Of a stretch of 64,000 bases of DNA, positions 1 through 7,846 are shown piece after piece. The DNA lies in contig NZ_QPJU01000004.1 in the NCBI RefSeq assembly GCF_003337425.1, positions 186,001 through 250,000 of the forward strand. The letters are read 5' to 3'. Made by a program: the position numbers and the translations under genes. The notes under the pieces are model-generated. The model saw nothing but the letters and a program-made list of their open reading frames with translations. It was not told the origin of the DNA and made no database searches. The number at the start of each line of letters is the position of its first letter. Position 1 is the first letter of the stretch. This DNA comes from Extensimonas vulgaris (GTDB lineage Bacteria > Pseudomonadota > Gammaproteobacteria > Burkholderiales > Burkholderiaceae_C).

Positions 1-1
1 G

Positions 2-640
2 GCCGAGCGCAGCGGCCTGGGCTGGCGCGGCAAGCACACGCTCGTGATCGACCGCGCCGCGGGTTCGATGTTTTTTCTCGGCGAAATTTATACCGATCTG
101 GTGCTTGAGCCCACGCAGCCGGTGCCAGAGCACTGCGGAAGTTGTAGCGCCTGCCTGAGCGCCTGCCCCACGGGGGCGATCGTCGCACCCTACCGGCTGG
201 ACGCACGGCGCTGCATTTCCTACCTGACCATCGAACACCCGGGCGCGATCCCGCCCGAACTGCGCCCGCTGCTGGGCAACCGCATTTACGGCTGTGACGA
301 CTGCCAGCTCGTCTGCCCCTGGAACAAGTTTGCCCAGCGCAGTAGCCTGCCTGACTTCGACGCGCGCGCCGAGCTCACGGGGCAGCGGCTGGTGTCGCTC
401 TTCGCCTGGGACGAAGCCACGTTTTTGCGCCGCACCGAAGGCTCACCGATCCGCCGCATAGGCCACGAGCGCTGGCTGCGCAACATCGCAGTGGCGTTGG
501 GCAATGCGCTGCACAGCCGCAATGACGCAGTGCAGGGTGAAGAGCAGGCCGCGATGCGCGCCGCGCTGCAGGCACGCTCTGGCCACGCAAGCCCGCTGGT
601 GCGCGAACACGTGGCCTGGGCACTCGCGCAGGGCGGTTGA
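2..640 (+). CDS. queG: Epoxyqueuosine reductase QueG, C-terminal part (5' end outside the window)
   Basis: QueG carries out the last step of queuosine synthesis, reducing epoxyqueuosine to queuosine in tRNA; it is a cytosolic cobalamin and Fe-S enzyme. The reading frame is open from base 2, so the gene starts upstream of the window and about 212 C-terminal residues are visible. The diagnostic part is the bacterial 2[4Fe-4S] ferredoxin module: [12 protein letters not shown] near visible residue 44 and [10 protein letters not shown] near residue 98. A helical HEAT-like tail follows ([20 protein letters not shown]), as in QueG. It converges on the AEC permease gene with 14 bases between the stop codons. 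The ATG at base 44 is internal and should not be taken as the start. Confidence 0.93.
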   Translation, partial: AERSGLGWRGKHTLVIDRAAGSMFFLGEIYTDLVLEPTQPVPEHCGSCSACLSACPTGAIVAPYRLDARRCISYLTIEHPGAIPPELRPLLGNRIYGCDDCQLVCPWNKFAQRSSLPDFDARAELTGQRLVSLFAWDEATFLRRTEGSPIRRIGHERWLRNIAVALGNALHSRNDAVQGEEQAAMRAALQARSGHASPLVREHVAWALAQGG

Positions 641-654
641 GGCTCGCGCCGGAT

Positions 655-1566
655 TCAAGCCCCGCGCAGCACGCTGAGCGCAAACGGCAGGCTCAGCATG
701 CCGAGCAGGGTGGACAGCGTCACGAGACCGGCCACGTAAGCGCCGTTGTAGCCCATGCGCGCGGCCAGCACGTAGCAGGTAGAGGCCGTGGGCAGGGCCG
801 TGAAGGCCAGCAGTATCGTGGTTTGCAGTGCGTCCAGCCCCCACAGGCGCGCAAGCACGCTGGCTATCAGCGGCTGCAGCAGGTGGCGTATGCCCAGCAC
901 CCCGGCAGCGAGCAGTTTGCCGCGGTGCAACAGGCCCAGCTGCATGCCCGCGCCCGCCGACATCAGCCCGAGCGCGAGCGAGGCCGCGCCGACGCGGCCG
1001 ACGGCGGGCTCCAGCCAGGTGGGTATGCGCAAGCCCAGCAGGTTGGCCGTGAGCCCGGTGACGGTGGCGATGATCAGTGGGTTGCGCAGCAGCTCGCGCA
1101 CGAAGCCGCGCTCGCCATGCCGCGCCATAGGCCAGACCGCGGCCACGTTGAAAATCGGCACGCACACGCCGATCAGCACGGCGATCAACAGCACCCCTTG
1201 CGTTCCGGCCAGGCGCTCGGCCAAGGCCAGGCCGATGAAGGAGTTGAAGCGAAACGCCACCTGCGCGCTCGCCGCGTGGTCGCGCCGGGGGATATGGCGC
1301 CCGAGCCAGGGCCAGTGCGGCAGGCTGTAGGCCAGCGCGATGCCCGCGAGCCCCGAAAGCACGCCCGCCGCGAGCAGGTTGGCGGTGGCGTGCAGTTCGA
1401 TGGGGCTTTTGAGGATGGAGTGAAACAGCAGCACCGGAAAGAGCAGGTAATACACCAGGCTCTCCACGGGCTGCCAGATGGAGCGGTCGAGCGCCGTAAA
1501 GCGGCACAGCAGGTAGCCGGACAGAATCAGCGAAAAATCGGGGAAAAGCAGTTGCGCGTAGTTCAC
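655..1566 (-). CDS. AEC family (auxin efflux carrier-like) permease
   Basis: This 303-residue protein has about ten hydrophobic segments and the two-half layout of the AEC (auxin efflux carrier / malonate permease) family of inner-membrane carriers. The segments [22 protein letters not shown] and [18 protein letters not shown] match the conserved second half of the family; the latter is the usual Pro-Thr-Ala unwound region. The substrate cannot be told from sequence. The start taken is GTG at 1566. A 166-bp palindromic element begins only five bases upstream (1571), so its end sequence forms the whole leader and no normal Shine-Dalgarno is visible. Expression may therefore be set by the repeat, or the native start region may have been lost. 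Confidence 0.85.
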   Translation of the reverse strand: MNYAQLLFPDFSLILSGYLLCRFTALDRSIWQPVESLVYYLLFPVLLFHSILKSPIELHATANLLAAGVLSGLAGIALAYSLPHWPWLGRHIPRRDHAASAQVAFRFNSFIGLALAERLAGTQGVLLIAVLIGVCVPIFNVAAVWPMARHGERGFVRELLRNPLIIATVTGLTANLLGLRIPTWLEPAVGRVGAASLALGLMSAGAGMQLGLLHRGKLLAAGVLGIRHLLQPLIASVLARLWGLDALQTTILLAFTALPTASTCYVLAARMGYNGAYVAGLVTLSTLLGMLSLPFALSVLRGA

Positions 1567-1570
1567 GCAC

Positions 1571-1736
1571 CTAGTGTAGTGTTCGACGCTATCTGCGACG
1601 TAAAACCGCGTCTTTTCGGTCTGGGCCGCGTTGCAAATCCTCGCGATACCACCTGGTATCGCTGCGGTTTGCGCCTTGCCCAGACCAAAAATCCATCGGT
1701 TTTATTGGTCGCATCAAGCATCAGACACTACACCAG
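1571..1736. repeat. Palindromic element family 1, copy A (166 bp)
   Basis: Nearly the whole element is one imperfect inverted repeat. The outer ends are CTAGTGTAGTGT and the complement of CACTACACCAG, and the centre is GATACCA-CC-TGGTATC at 1645-1660. A second 166-bp copy lies at 28776-28941 with about six differences by eye. There is no reading frame of its own and no transposase. It lies between the AEC start codon and the leader of the Bug receptor gene. Equal length and conserved asymmetric details in two distant places mark it as a miniature mobile or REP-type element rather than a chance hairpin. Confidence 0.85.
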
Positions 1737-1842
1737 CATAGCGGCAAAGATGCCGGCAAAAATGCTGGCCAGCCAACGCTATACAGCCGCGCGGCATGTG
1801 CGCATACCATACTATGGTTTTGTTTTTTCCAGGAGATACCCC

Positions 1843-2805
1843 ATGCACCGACGTACTTGGCTTGCCCTGGCGCTGGCCGCTGCGGCAGGGTCCGCCGCAG
1901 CGCAAGGCTACCCCAACAAGGTCATCAAACTGCAAGTGCCGTTCGCACCCGGCGGCACGACCGACATCATTGCGCGCGTGATCGCCGATCCGCTCGGGCG
2001 TGCGCTGGGGCAGAGCGTGATCGTCGAGAACAAGAGCGGCGGTGGAGGCATCGTGGGTGCGAACGAAACGGCGAAGTCGCCGCCGGACGGCTACACCCTG
2101 GGCATTGCCACGGTATCTACGGTCGCGGCAAACCCCGCCATCAACCCCAAGACGCCGTACCACCCGCTGACGGACTTCACGCCCATCACCAACGTCGCGG
2201 CCACGCCCAACCTCATCGCAGTGCACCCCAGCTTTCCGGCCAAGGATTACAAGTCCTTCGTTGCGGCGCTCAAGGCCGCGCCAGGCCAATACTCGTATGC
2301 GTCCTCGGGCACGGGCGGCATAGGCCACCTGCAGATGGAGCTCTACAAAAACCTCAGCCACACCTTCGTCACGCACATTCCGTACCGCGGCGCGGGGCCG
2401 GCGCTCAATGACGTGGTGGCCGGGCAGGTACCCATCATCTTCGACAACCTGCCCTCGGCGCTGCCCTTCATCAAGGAAAAGCGCCTCGTGCCCATCGTCG
2501 TCGCCGCGCCGCAGCGCGTAGCGGCGCTGCCCGACGTGCCCACATTCAAAGAGGTGGGCCTGGAGCCGGTGAACCGCATGGCCTTTTACGGCATCGTCGG
2601 CCCCAAGGGCCTGCCCAAAGACGTGGTGGACAAAATTTACGCTGCCACGCGCAAGGCGCTCGAAGATCCGGCCGTGCGCAAGCGCATCGAGGACACGGGC
2701 TCCATCATCGTCGGCAACACGCCCGAGCAGTTTGCTGCGCAGATCCGCGCCGAGTACGAGGTCTATAAGCGCGTGGTGGCGCAGCAAAAGCTCTCGCTGG
2801 AATGA
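1843..2805 (+). CDS. Bug family (TctC-like) tripartite tricarboxylate transporter substrate-binding protein
   Basis: A 320-residue periplasmic receptor. The N-terminus is a classical signal peptide ([21 protein letters not shown]) with cleavage likely after AAA or AAAQ. The mature protein opens with [20 protein letters not shown], the Bug/TctC signature that contacts a carboxylate ligand, and continues with [14 protein letters not shown] and YASSGTGG near residue 150. These receptors bind small carboxylic or amino acids and feed TctAB permeases, but no tctA or tctB is next to it, so it is one of the orphan Bug receptors abundant in Burkholderiales. ATG 1843 follows AGGAG at good spacing. A much longer upstream reading frame through the repeat element is not real. 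Confidence 0.92.
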   Translation: MHRRTWLALALAAAAGSAAAQGYPNKVIKLQVPFAPGGTTDIIARVIADPLGRALGQSVIVENKSGGGGIVGANETAKSPPDGYTLGIATVSTVAANPAINPKTPYHPLTDFTPITNVAATPNLIAVHPSFPAKDYKSFVAALKAAPGQYSYASSGTGGIGHLQMELYKNLSHTFVTHIPYRGAGPALNDVVAGQVPIIFDNLPSALPFIKEKRLVPIVVAAPQRVAALPDVPTFKEVGLEPVNRMAFYGIVGPKGLPKDVVDKIYAATRKALEDPAVRKRIEDTGSIIVGNTPEQFAAQIRAEYEVYKRVVAQQKLSLE

Positions 2806-2854
2806 CCAAAGCACGGCAGCGCTCTTTTACGCGACCCGAAAATATGAGCAAAAT

Positions 2855-3796
2855 ATGCCTTTTGCGCAGTATTCACGTGCGCAAGCAGCTCCTGAATTGA
2901 TTGCGCAAAGCCACCTGGCCATAGACGCCTTCATCGACGCCCTGTGGCTCGAGGACGGCCTGGCGCGCAACACGCTCCAAGCCTACCGGCGCGACCTGCG
3001 CCTGTACGCCGAGTGGCTCGCGCGCCAACAGCCGCCCATCGCGCTCGACGCCACGGCCGAGCACCACCTGCAGTCCTACTTTGCCGAACGCCACACGCAA
3101 AGCCGCGCCACCTCGGCGAATCGGCGCCTGTCGGCCCTGCGGCGCTACTTTCGCTGGGCGCTGCGCGAGCGGCGCATCACGGCCGACCCCACGGCGCGCC
3201 TCGACGCCGCGCGCCAGCCGCTGCGCACCCCGCGCACGCTGACGCAAGCGCAGGTCGAGGCATTGCTGCAGGCGCCCGACGTGGCGAGCGCGCTGGGCCT
3301 GCGCGACCGCGCCATGCTTGAGCTGATGTACGCGAGCGGCCTGCGCGTGAGCGAACTCGTGGGCCTCAAGACCTTCCAGATCGCGCTGCACGACGGCGTG
3401 CTGCGCACCCTGGGCAAAGGCGCGAAGGAGCGCATGCTGCCCTTTGGCGACGAGGCCAGGGAATGGCTGTTGCGCTACGTGCAAGACGCACGCCCCGCGA
3501 TCCTCGCTGGCCAGCAGAGCGAGGACTTGTTCGTGACGCGCCGCGGCGCCGGCATGACGCGCGTGATGTTCTGGATGCTCGTCAAAAAATACGCCGTGCA
3601 GGCCGGCATCACCGCGCCGCTCTCGCCCCACACCCTGCGCCACGCCTTCGCCACGCACCTGCTCAACCACGGCGCCGACCTGCGCGCCGTGCAACTGCTG
3701 CTGGGCCACGCGGATATCTCCACCACCACCATCTACACCCACGTGGCGCGCGAGCGCCTCAAGACGCTGCACGCCCAGCACCACCCGCGCGGGTGA
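2855..3796 (+). CDS. xerD: Site-specific tyrosine recombinase XerD
   Basis: A 313-residue tyrosine recombinase that, with XerC, resolves chromosome dimers at dif under FtsK control. The SAM-like core-binding domain occupies roughly residues 20-110 (LEDGLARNTLQAYRRDLRLY). The catalytic domain shows Arg in YASGLRVSEL near residue 163, Lys in LGKGAKERMLP, His-x-x-Arg in SPHTLRHAFATHLLNHG near residue 260, His in LLGHADIS and the nucleophile Tyr in TTIYTHV near residue 292. The HTLRHAFATHLLNHGADLR stretch and the length favour XerD over XerC. ATG 2855 gives the family length; in-frame codons upstream run into the previous gene. Confidence 0.93.
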   Translation: MPFAQYSRAQAAPELIAQSHLAIDAFIDALWLEDGLARNTLQAYRRDLRLYAEWLARQQPPIALDATAEHHLQSYFAERHTQSRATSANRRLSALRRYFRWALRERRITADPTARLDAARQPLRTPRTLTQAQVEALLQAPDVASALGLRDRAMLELMYASGLRVSELVGLKTFQIALHDGVLRTLGKGAKERMLPFGDEAREWLLRYVQDARPAILAGQQSEDLFVTRRGAGMTRVMFWMLVKKYAVQAGITAPLSPHTLRHAFATHLLNHGADLRAVQLLLGHADISTTTIYTHVARERLKTLHAQHHPRG

Positions 3797-3885
3797 ACGC
3801 GCCAGCAGCTCGCGCGTTGAACAAGTATGCACGCGCTCACTGAAGGTAAAAAATAAGAAAAATATGCCTCAAAGGCAGATATATC

Positions 3886-3900
3886 AAGCGCAATTAGCTC
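3886..3900. repeat. Dispersed 'AAGCGC...TAGCT' repeat, copy 1
   Basis: One of about seven copies in the window of a degenerate intergenic repeat whose core is TAGCTGCTTGCGC or its complement, here read as AAGCGCAATTAGCTC. The flanks (a GCCTCAAAGGC tract upstream, TTATTTTGA downstream) resemble the copies at 11.68 and 30.29 kb. It lies in the leader of the SH3b protein gene. Confidence 0.5.
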
Positions 3901-3926
3901 TTATTTTGAAAGCAAAAGGATTTGCC

Positions 3927-4619
3927 ATGAAAAAATTCACCATGGGGGCCGTTCTGGCCGCAGCGCTGGCCGTGCCGGCATGGGCCCAGGCCCAAACGGC
4001 CTACCTCTCGGCCACGGTCAATCTGCGCGCCGGACCAGGACAGGTTTATCCGGTCGTCGCCGTGTTGGGCAGTGGCTTGGCGATCAACGTGCAAGGATGC
4101 CTGAGCGATTACAGCTGGTGCGACGTGGTAGCCGGCCCCTACCGCGGCTGGGTGTACGGCGGTTACATCACGTATCCCTACCAAGGAACCTACGTGCCCG
4201 TGCCCGATTACGGCCCGGTGATTGGCATAGGCATCGTCAGTTTCACGCTCGGCGCCTACTGGTACGACCACTATCGCGACCGTCCGTGGTATGCAGAGCG
4301 TCACCGGTGGGAGCATGGCCCCATCCATGATGGGCACCGCCCGCCTCCGCCGCCACCCTATCGGCCATCGCCTGGTTACCAACCCCCACGCTTCCATCCC
4401 CCACGCAATCCGCCGCCCCCTGGGCCGGGGCAGTACCGCACGCAGCCGCCTGAGCCACAAGCACGCCCCGGAGCCGAAGGGCCCCAGCGTTTTCCCGAAG
4501 GGCCAAGACACGACCCCGGTGCCATGCGCCCCCCTCGTGGCGAACCCCGCGGCGAACCCCACGGCGAAGGCCCGCGGCCCGACCGCGGCAGCCCAAGATT
4601 TGGCGAGCGGGGGCATTGA
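3927..4619 (+). CDS. Secreted SH3b-domain protein with proline-rich tail
   Basis: A 230-residue exported protein. The signal peptide MKKFTMGAVLAAALAVPAWA ends with AQAQ. An SH3b fold follows at roughly residues 24-85: TVNLRAGPGQVYPVVAVLGSG, then CLSDYSWCDV with a probable disulfide, then GWVYGGYITY. A hydrophobic glycine-rich stretch around residues 95-110 (GPVIGIGIVSFTLGAYWYDH) and a tail of more than 100 residues rich in Pro, Arg and Gly come after. SH3b domains usually bind peptidoglycan or peptides; the exact role is unknown. ATG 3927 has AAAGGA just upstream. The stop codon at 4617-4619 shares its last base with the first base of the 178-bp repeat, so the C-terminus ends exactly at a mobile element and could have been altered by it. 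Confidence 0.85.
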   Translation: MKKFTMGAVLAAALAVPAWAQAQTAYLSATVNLRAGPGQVYPVVAVLGSGLAINVQGCLSDYSWCDVVAGPYRGWVYGGYITYPYQGTYVPVPDYGPVIGIGIVSFTLGAYWYDHYRDRPWYAERHRWEHGPIHDGHRPPPPPPYRPSPGYQPPRFHPPRNPPPPGPGQYRTQPPEPQARPGAEGPQRFPEGPRHDPGAMRPPRGEPRGEPHGEGPRPDRGSPRFGERGH

Positions 4620-4796
4620 ACCCAGATTGTCCATTAGGCGGTGCTGCGCACCTACGCGGGCGTTGGCGGACGTCTGCCGGTCATTTCGGCCGCGGCTTCG
4701 GCGTCTATGGCACTGGCCATGGACTTCTCACCCGCGACCAAACTGCCACGCCAGCCGCCTCGCCACCATCCCGCGTCCTAATGAACAATCTGGGTT
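4619..4796. repeat. Inverted-repeat element family 2, copy A (178 bp)
   Basis: The ends are near-perfect 20-bp terminal inverted repeats: AACCCAGATTGTCCATTAGG on the left and CCTAATGAACAATCTGGGTT on the right, with one mismatch. An equal-length copy, about nine-tenths identical by eye, is at 56108-56285. The element has no gene. Its first A is the last base of the stop codon of the SH3b gene, and copy B also overlaps a stop codon. This structure fits a MITE-like element. Confidence 0.85.
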
Positions 4797-4925
4797 GAAC
4801 CCAGGTTGTTTGCGCGCCTACGTGGGCGTTGGCGGACGCCGGAAGCTATTTTATTTTGGCTGCCGCTTAGTCGTCCATGGCTCGGCCGTGTGCTGATCTG
4901 TCGTGATCAAACTACTCGGTACGGT
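4797..4925. repeat. Degenerate partial copy of element family 2
   Basis: Directly after copy A the sequence restarts with GAACCCAGGTTGTTTGCG, then CACCTACGTGGGCGTTGG-like, GTCGTCCATGGC and GATCAAACTACTCGG stretches in the same order as family 2, with gaps and many changes and without a recognisable right end. It looks like an older, decayed tandem copy. Confidence 0.5.
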
Positions 4926-5059
4926 TTCCTTGGCTGGGCATGCTGGCTTGGGCGCTCAAGCATGTCTATAACGTCCCCTATCAGGGTGGCGGTGCAAGCA
5001 TGTGGCCCATGCCCAATCATTCGCGGGCGCCGCTGCGGCGGTTGTGAGGTTGGCAGCCC
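4926..5059. other. Intergenic stretch with no assignable gene
   Basis: No start codon, domain or RNA can be supported here. One frame reads LGMLAWALKHVYNVPY and stops at about 5048, which may be a scrap of a lost gene, but it matches nothing I recognise. Confidence 0.3.
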
Positions 5060-5205
5060 ATGCCATTTTTCAGCGCAAAAGGCGGGCGGAGAGAACTTCT
5101 TGAAAAATGCCCGTCAGGCAACCTACAGACCGAGAAGGCGTACCTGTACTGGGTGCGATTTTTCATTCGCTGGCATGGCCGTGCGCGGGATAAATTAGGG
5201 TCAAA
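5060..5205 (+). pseudogene. Fragment of an integron-type tyrosine recombinase (core-binding domain)
   Basis: About 40 residues read LLEKCPSG, then LQTEKAYLYWVRFFIRWHG and ARDKLG. The (R/Q)TE(K/Q)AYxYWVRFFIRxHG pattern is the SAM-like N-terminal domain of IntI and related integrases, in which the next residues are usually a variant of RHPxxMG. No catalytic domain (no R, HxxR or Y box) follows, and the frame runs into unrelated repeat DNA. The ATG at 5060 is only the first in-frame codon. This is a remnant next to two copies of a mobile repeat, not a working enzyme. The identification is from motif memory and needs a profile search. Confidence 0.55.
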
Positions 5206-5214
5206 TTTCGATTA

Positions 5215-5500
5215 TCTGCCAACGCCGCACCACAAAGGCCGAGCGCAGCGATGGCCCGTGTGGTATTTCAAGCCCTTCTGCCTGCGCCGAGGAGCGCAGC
5301 GCCCGGTGGGAAAAAGGCGCACGATTGTTTGAGCTCAGCGAGTTTCGCGCGACCCCGCCGGGCGTGAGCACCGCAGGTTGCCCTGACCGCCGCGAGGCGG
5401 GCAGGGACGCAGGCAGCAGGGTCGCCTTCTTTTGCCTTTTTTTCTTGGCGAGACAAGAAAAGAAGGTGCGCCGCCGGGCGCACATCCCGGCATCCGCACT
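5215..5500. repeat. GC-rich dispersed repeat with strong hairpin
   Basis: This stretch contains GACCCCGCCGGGCGTGAGCA, CCGCAGGTTGCCC, GACGCAGGCAGCAGGGTCGC and a hairpin with T-rich and A-rich arms at about 5427-5467 (CTTTTTTTCTTG, loop, CAAGAAAAGAAGG), then GGGCGCACATCCCGGC. I recall very similar text between genes in many Comamonadaceae genomes, so I treat it as a dispersed non-coding repeat; that recollection is unverified here. Reading frames across it are not supported. It lies at the 3' side of folK and could also end transcripts. Confidence 0.5.
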
Positions 5501-5584
5501 TGGCCTAAGCGCCCCCGCCATTACGAATCTGCTCCCAATGGTTCCCCTGGCGTTGGCAGACGAACGCCTGAAACCGGCCCTTGA

Positions 5585-6052
5585 TTACCCCAGCCGTTCC
5601 ACCCGCTGCCCCTGCACCGCTCGCAGTTGTTCGGGCGTGACGCGCTCGGGTGCGATTTCGGCCAGCGGCAGGAGCACGAAGGCGCGCTCGTGCATGCGGG
5701 GGTGTGGCACGGTCAAGGTGGGAGTGTGCAGCTGCAGCTCGCCCCACCAGAGGATGTCCAGGTCCAGCGTGCGCGGGGCGTTGCGATAGGGGCGCTCGCG
5801 GCCTGCGGCGTGCTCCAGATTTTGTAGGGCTTGCAGCAGCGCCTGCGGGCTCAGCGTGGTGAGAATCTCGGCCACGGCGTTGACGTAGTCCGGCCCCGTG
5901 GCGGCGACGGGGGCGCTGCGGTAGAGCGATGACTGGCGCAGCAGCTGCGTGCCGGGCAGGGCGGCGATGCCTTGCAGCGCCTGGCGCAGCGTGGCGGCGC
6001 AGTCGCCGAGGTTGGCGCCCAGGCCGATGCCGGCGGACACGGCTTCCACCAT
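5585..6052 (-). CDS. folK: 2-amino-4-hydroxy-6-hydroxymethyldihydropteridine pyrophosphokinase
   Basis: FolK transfers pyrophosphate from ATP to 6-hydroxymethyl-7,8-dihydropterin in folate synthesis. The chosen form has 155 residues, close to the 159 of the E. coli enzyme. Visible marks are GIGLGANLG at the N-terminus, QSSLYRSAPV, DYVNAVAEI, the LEHAAGRERPYRNAPRTLDLDIL signature with the catalytic and Mg-binding DLDI near residue 105, and PHPRMHERAFVLLPLAEI. The frame can start earlier at ATG 6136, but that adds 28 low-complexity residues, so ATG 6052 is preferred; neither has a strong ribosome site. It is the last gene of a leftward folK-pcnB-HAD cluster. Confidence 0.9.
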   Translation of the reverse strand: MVEAVSAGIGLGANLGDCAATLRQALQGIAALPGTQLLRQSSLYRSAPVAATGPDYVNAVAEILTTLSPQALLQALQNLEHAAGRERPYRNAPRTLDLDILWWGELQLHTPTLTVPHPRMHERAFVLLPLAEIAPERVTPEQLRAVQGQRVERLG

Positions 6053-6151
6053 CCGCACCGCCGCCGGGCTAGCCGAAGGTGGTGCGGCGTTCTGGGCAGC
6101 GCCGTTGGGGTGGTCGGTGCGCCTAGGTGGGGGCATGCGGGCGGGAATCGG

Positions 6152-7846
6152 TCAGTGGGAATCAGGCACAGCGTTCGGCGCGGCGCCCGATTCGGCATTT
6201 CTGCCAGCGGCGTTGGCGCCTGCGTCTGTTCCAGCGTCTGCGTGGTTTGACGCGTCCCCCCCGGCTTCTGCGCCCGTGCCTTGCGCGGCGGGCTTGCGGC
6301 GGCGGCGGCGGCGTTTTTTCGGGGGCTGGTCTGCGTCTGCGGCTTCGTCGGCAACTGCATCGGCGGCTGTAGAGGGTGCCGGCTCTGCAGTCGGCGGCGT
6401 GCCGTCCTCGGACGGTGGAAGTGCCGCGCGCCGCGGCTTGGTGGGGCGTTTGCGCGATTTTTCCTGACCTTTTTGCTCTTCGCGCGCCTGTGCGATCAGG
6501 TCGGCGCGGCGCTCGTCGTCGGCGTTCTGGAAGTCTTGCCACCATTCGGCCAGGGCTTCTTCGACTTCGCCTACGTCGGCGCGCAGGCGCAGAAAATCGA
6601 AGCCGGCGCGAAAGCGCGGCTGCTCGACAAGGCCAAAGGGCGTGTTGCCGGTGCGCTTTTCGAAGCGCGGCTGCATGACCCAGATTTCGCGCATGTCGGC
6701 CGCGAGTTTGCCGCGCCCGGACACGTCGCCGATGCGTCGCTCGAACACTTCGTCGATGGCCTCGTGCAGCGCGGGCAGGGGGTGCTGCGTGTGCAGGCGC
6801 TGCTGCCAGGCCGCGCGCACGTCGTCCCAGAGCACGCAGGCGAGCAGAAAGCTCGCCACCACGGACTTGCCTTCGGCCACGCGCCGGTCGGTGTCGAGCA
6901 GCGCGGCGCGCACGAAGGGGGTGTCGGCGCGCTCCACCACCATGTCGAGCAGCGGGTAGATGCCGCGCGCGAGCCCGAGTTTGCGCAGTTGTTCGACCGA
7001 AGCGATGGCGTGGCCCGTTTGCAGCAGCTTGAGCATTTCGTCGAACATGCGGCTGGGCGGCACGTCGGCGAGCAAGGGCAGCGAGGCTGCGAGCGGCGCG
7101 GCGGTCTGCGGCGCGAGCGTAAAGCCCAGCGCACTGAGCTTGGCGGCAAAGCGCACGGCGCGCACGATGCGCACCGGGTCTTCGCGGTAGCGCGTGGCGG
7201 GGTCGCCGATCATGCGCAGGAGTTTTTTCTGCGCGTCCTGGATGCCCTTGTGGTAGTCCACGACGATCTGCGTTTCGGGGTCGTAATACATCGCGTTGAT
7301 CGTGAAGTCGCGCCGCGCCGCGTCTTCTTCCTGCGAGCCCCAGACGTTGTCGCGCAGCACACGCCCCGAGGCATCGACGGCGTGCTGCACGCCCGCGAGC
7401 GCCTGGCGCGAGCTTTTTTCGTTGCCGCTGACCTGCTCGGCCGCGGCGCTGTCGAGGTAGGCGCGGAAGGTCGAGACTTCGATCACCTCGTGCTCGCGCC
7501 CGCGCCCGAACACCACGTGCACGATGCGAAAGCGCCGTCCGATGATGAAGGCGCGCCGAAACAGCTGCTTGACCTGCTCGGGCGTGGCGTTGGTGGCCAC
7601 GTCGAAGTCCTTGGGGCGCAGGCCCAGCAGCAGATCGCGCACCGCGCCGCCCACGATGTAGGCCTCGAAGCCCGCCTGTTTGAGCGTGTGCACCACCTCG
7701 GCGGCGCGGCGATCGACCAGGTTCGGGTCTATGCCGTGCACGCTCGCGGGCACCTCGGCGCGCCGGCCGAACGAGGGCTTTTTCTTGGTCTTGGCGCTGC
7801 CCGCGGGCGCTTTGCCCAGCAGCTTGTCGATGAAGTTTTTGATCAT
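6152..7846 (-). CDS. pcnB: Poly(A) polymerase I
   Basis: A 564-residue class II nucleotidyltransferase that adds 3' poly(A) tails to RNA and promotes its decay. The head domain shows AYIVGGAVRDLLLGLRPKDFD near residues 60-80, with the metal-binding DFD, then RRFRIVHV and RDFTINAMYYDP. The RNA-binding part has DPATRYREDPVRIVRAVRF near residue 215. The last 60 residues form a basic tail with PPKKRRRRRRKPA, typical of beta- and gammaproteobacterial PcnB, which distinguishes it from CCA-adding enzymes. ATG 7846 overlaps the upstream HAD stop codon as ATGA, so translation is probably coupled. The frame runs on upstream, but that part lies in the HAD gene. Confidence 0.93.
   Translation of the reverse strand: MIKNFIDKLLGKAPAGSAKTKKKPSFGRRAEVPASVHGIDPNLVDRRAAEVVHTLKQAGFEAYIVGGAVRDLLLGLRPKDFDVATNATPEQVKQLFRRAFIIGRRFRIVHVVFGRGREHEVIEVSTFRAYLDSAAAEQVSGNEKSSRQALAGVQHAVDASGRVLRDNVWGSQEEDAARRDFTINAMYYDPETQIVVDYHKGIQDAQKKLLRMIGDPATRYREDPVRIVRAVRFAAKLSALGFTLAPQTAAPLAASLPLLADVPPSRMFDEMLKLLQTGHAIASVEQLRKLGLARGIYPLLDMVVERADTPFVRAALLDTDRRVAEGKSVVASFLLACVLWDDVRAAWQQRLHTQHPLPALHEAIDEVFERRIGDVSGRGKLAADMREIWVMQPRFEKRTGNTPFGLVEQPRFRAGFDFLRLRADVGEVEEALAEWWQDFQNADDERRADLIAQAREEQKGQEKSRKRPTKPRRAALPPSEDGTPPTAEPAPSTAADAVADEAADADQPPKKRRRRRRKPAAQGTGAEAGGDASNHADAGTDAGANAAGRNAESGAAPNAVPDSH

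Noticed and set aside
637-2805. Single long gene of 722 residues on the + strand
   Set aside because: The first 400 codons are antisense to the AEC permease and run through the palindromic element; the real gene starts at ATG 1843 with a signal peptide.
4619-4796. The 178-bp element as an integron attC site beside the integrase scrap
   Set aside because: A GTTGAAC core-like heptamer occurs at the right edge, but there is no matching RYYYAAC partner or L'/L'' pair, the perfect 20-bp ends are MITE-like, and copy B has no integron nearby.
6053-6136. N-terminal extension of FolK
   Set aside because: The 28 residues are low-complexity, lack a ribosome site and have no counterpart in the family; kept only as an alternative start.
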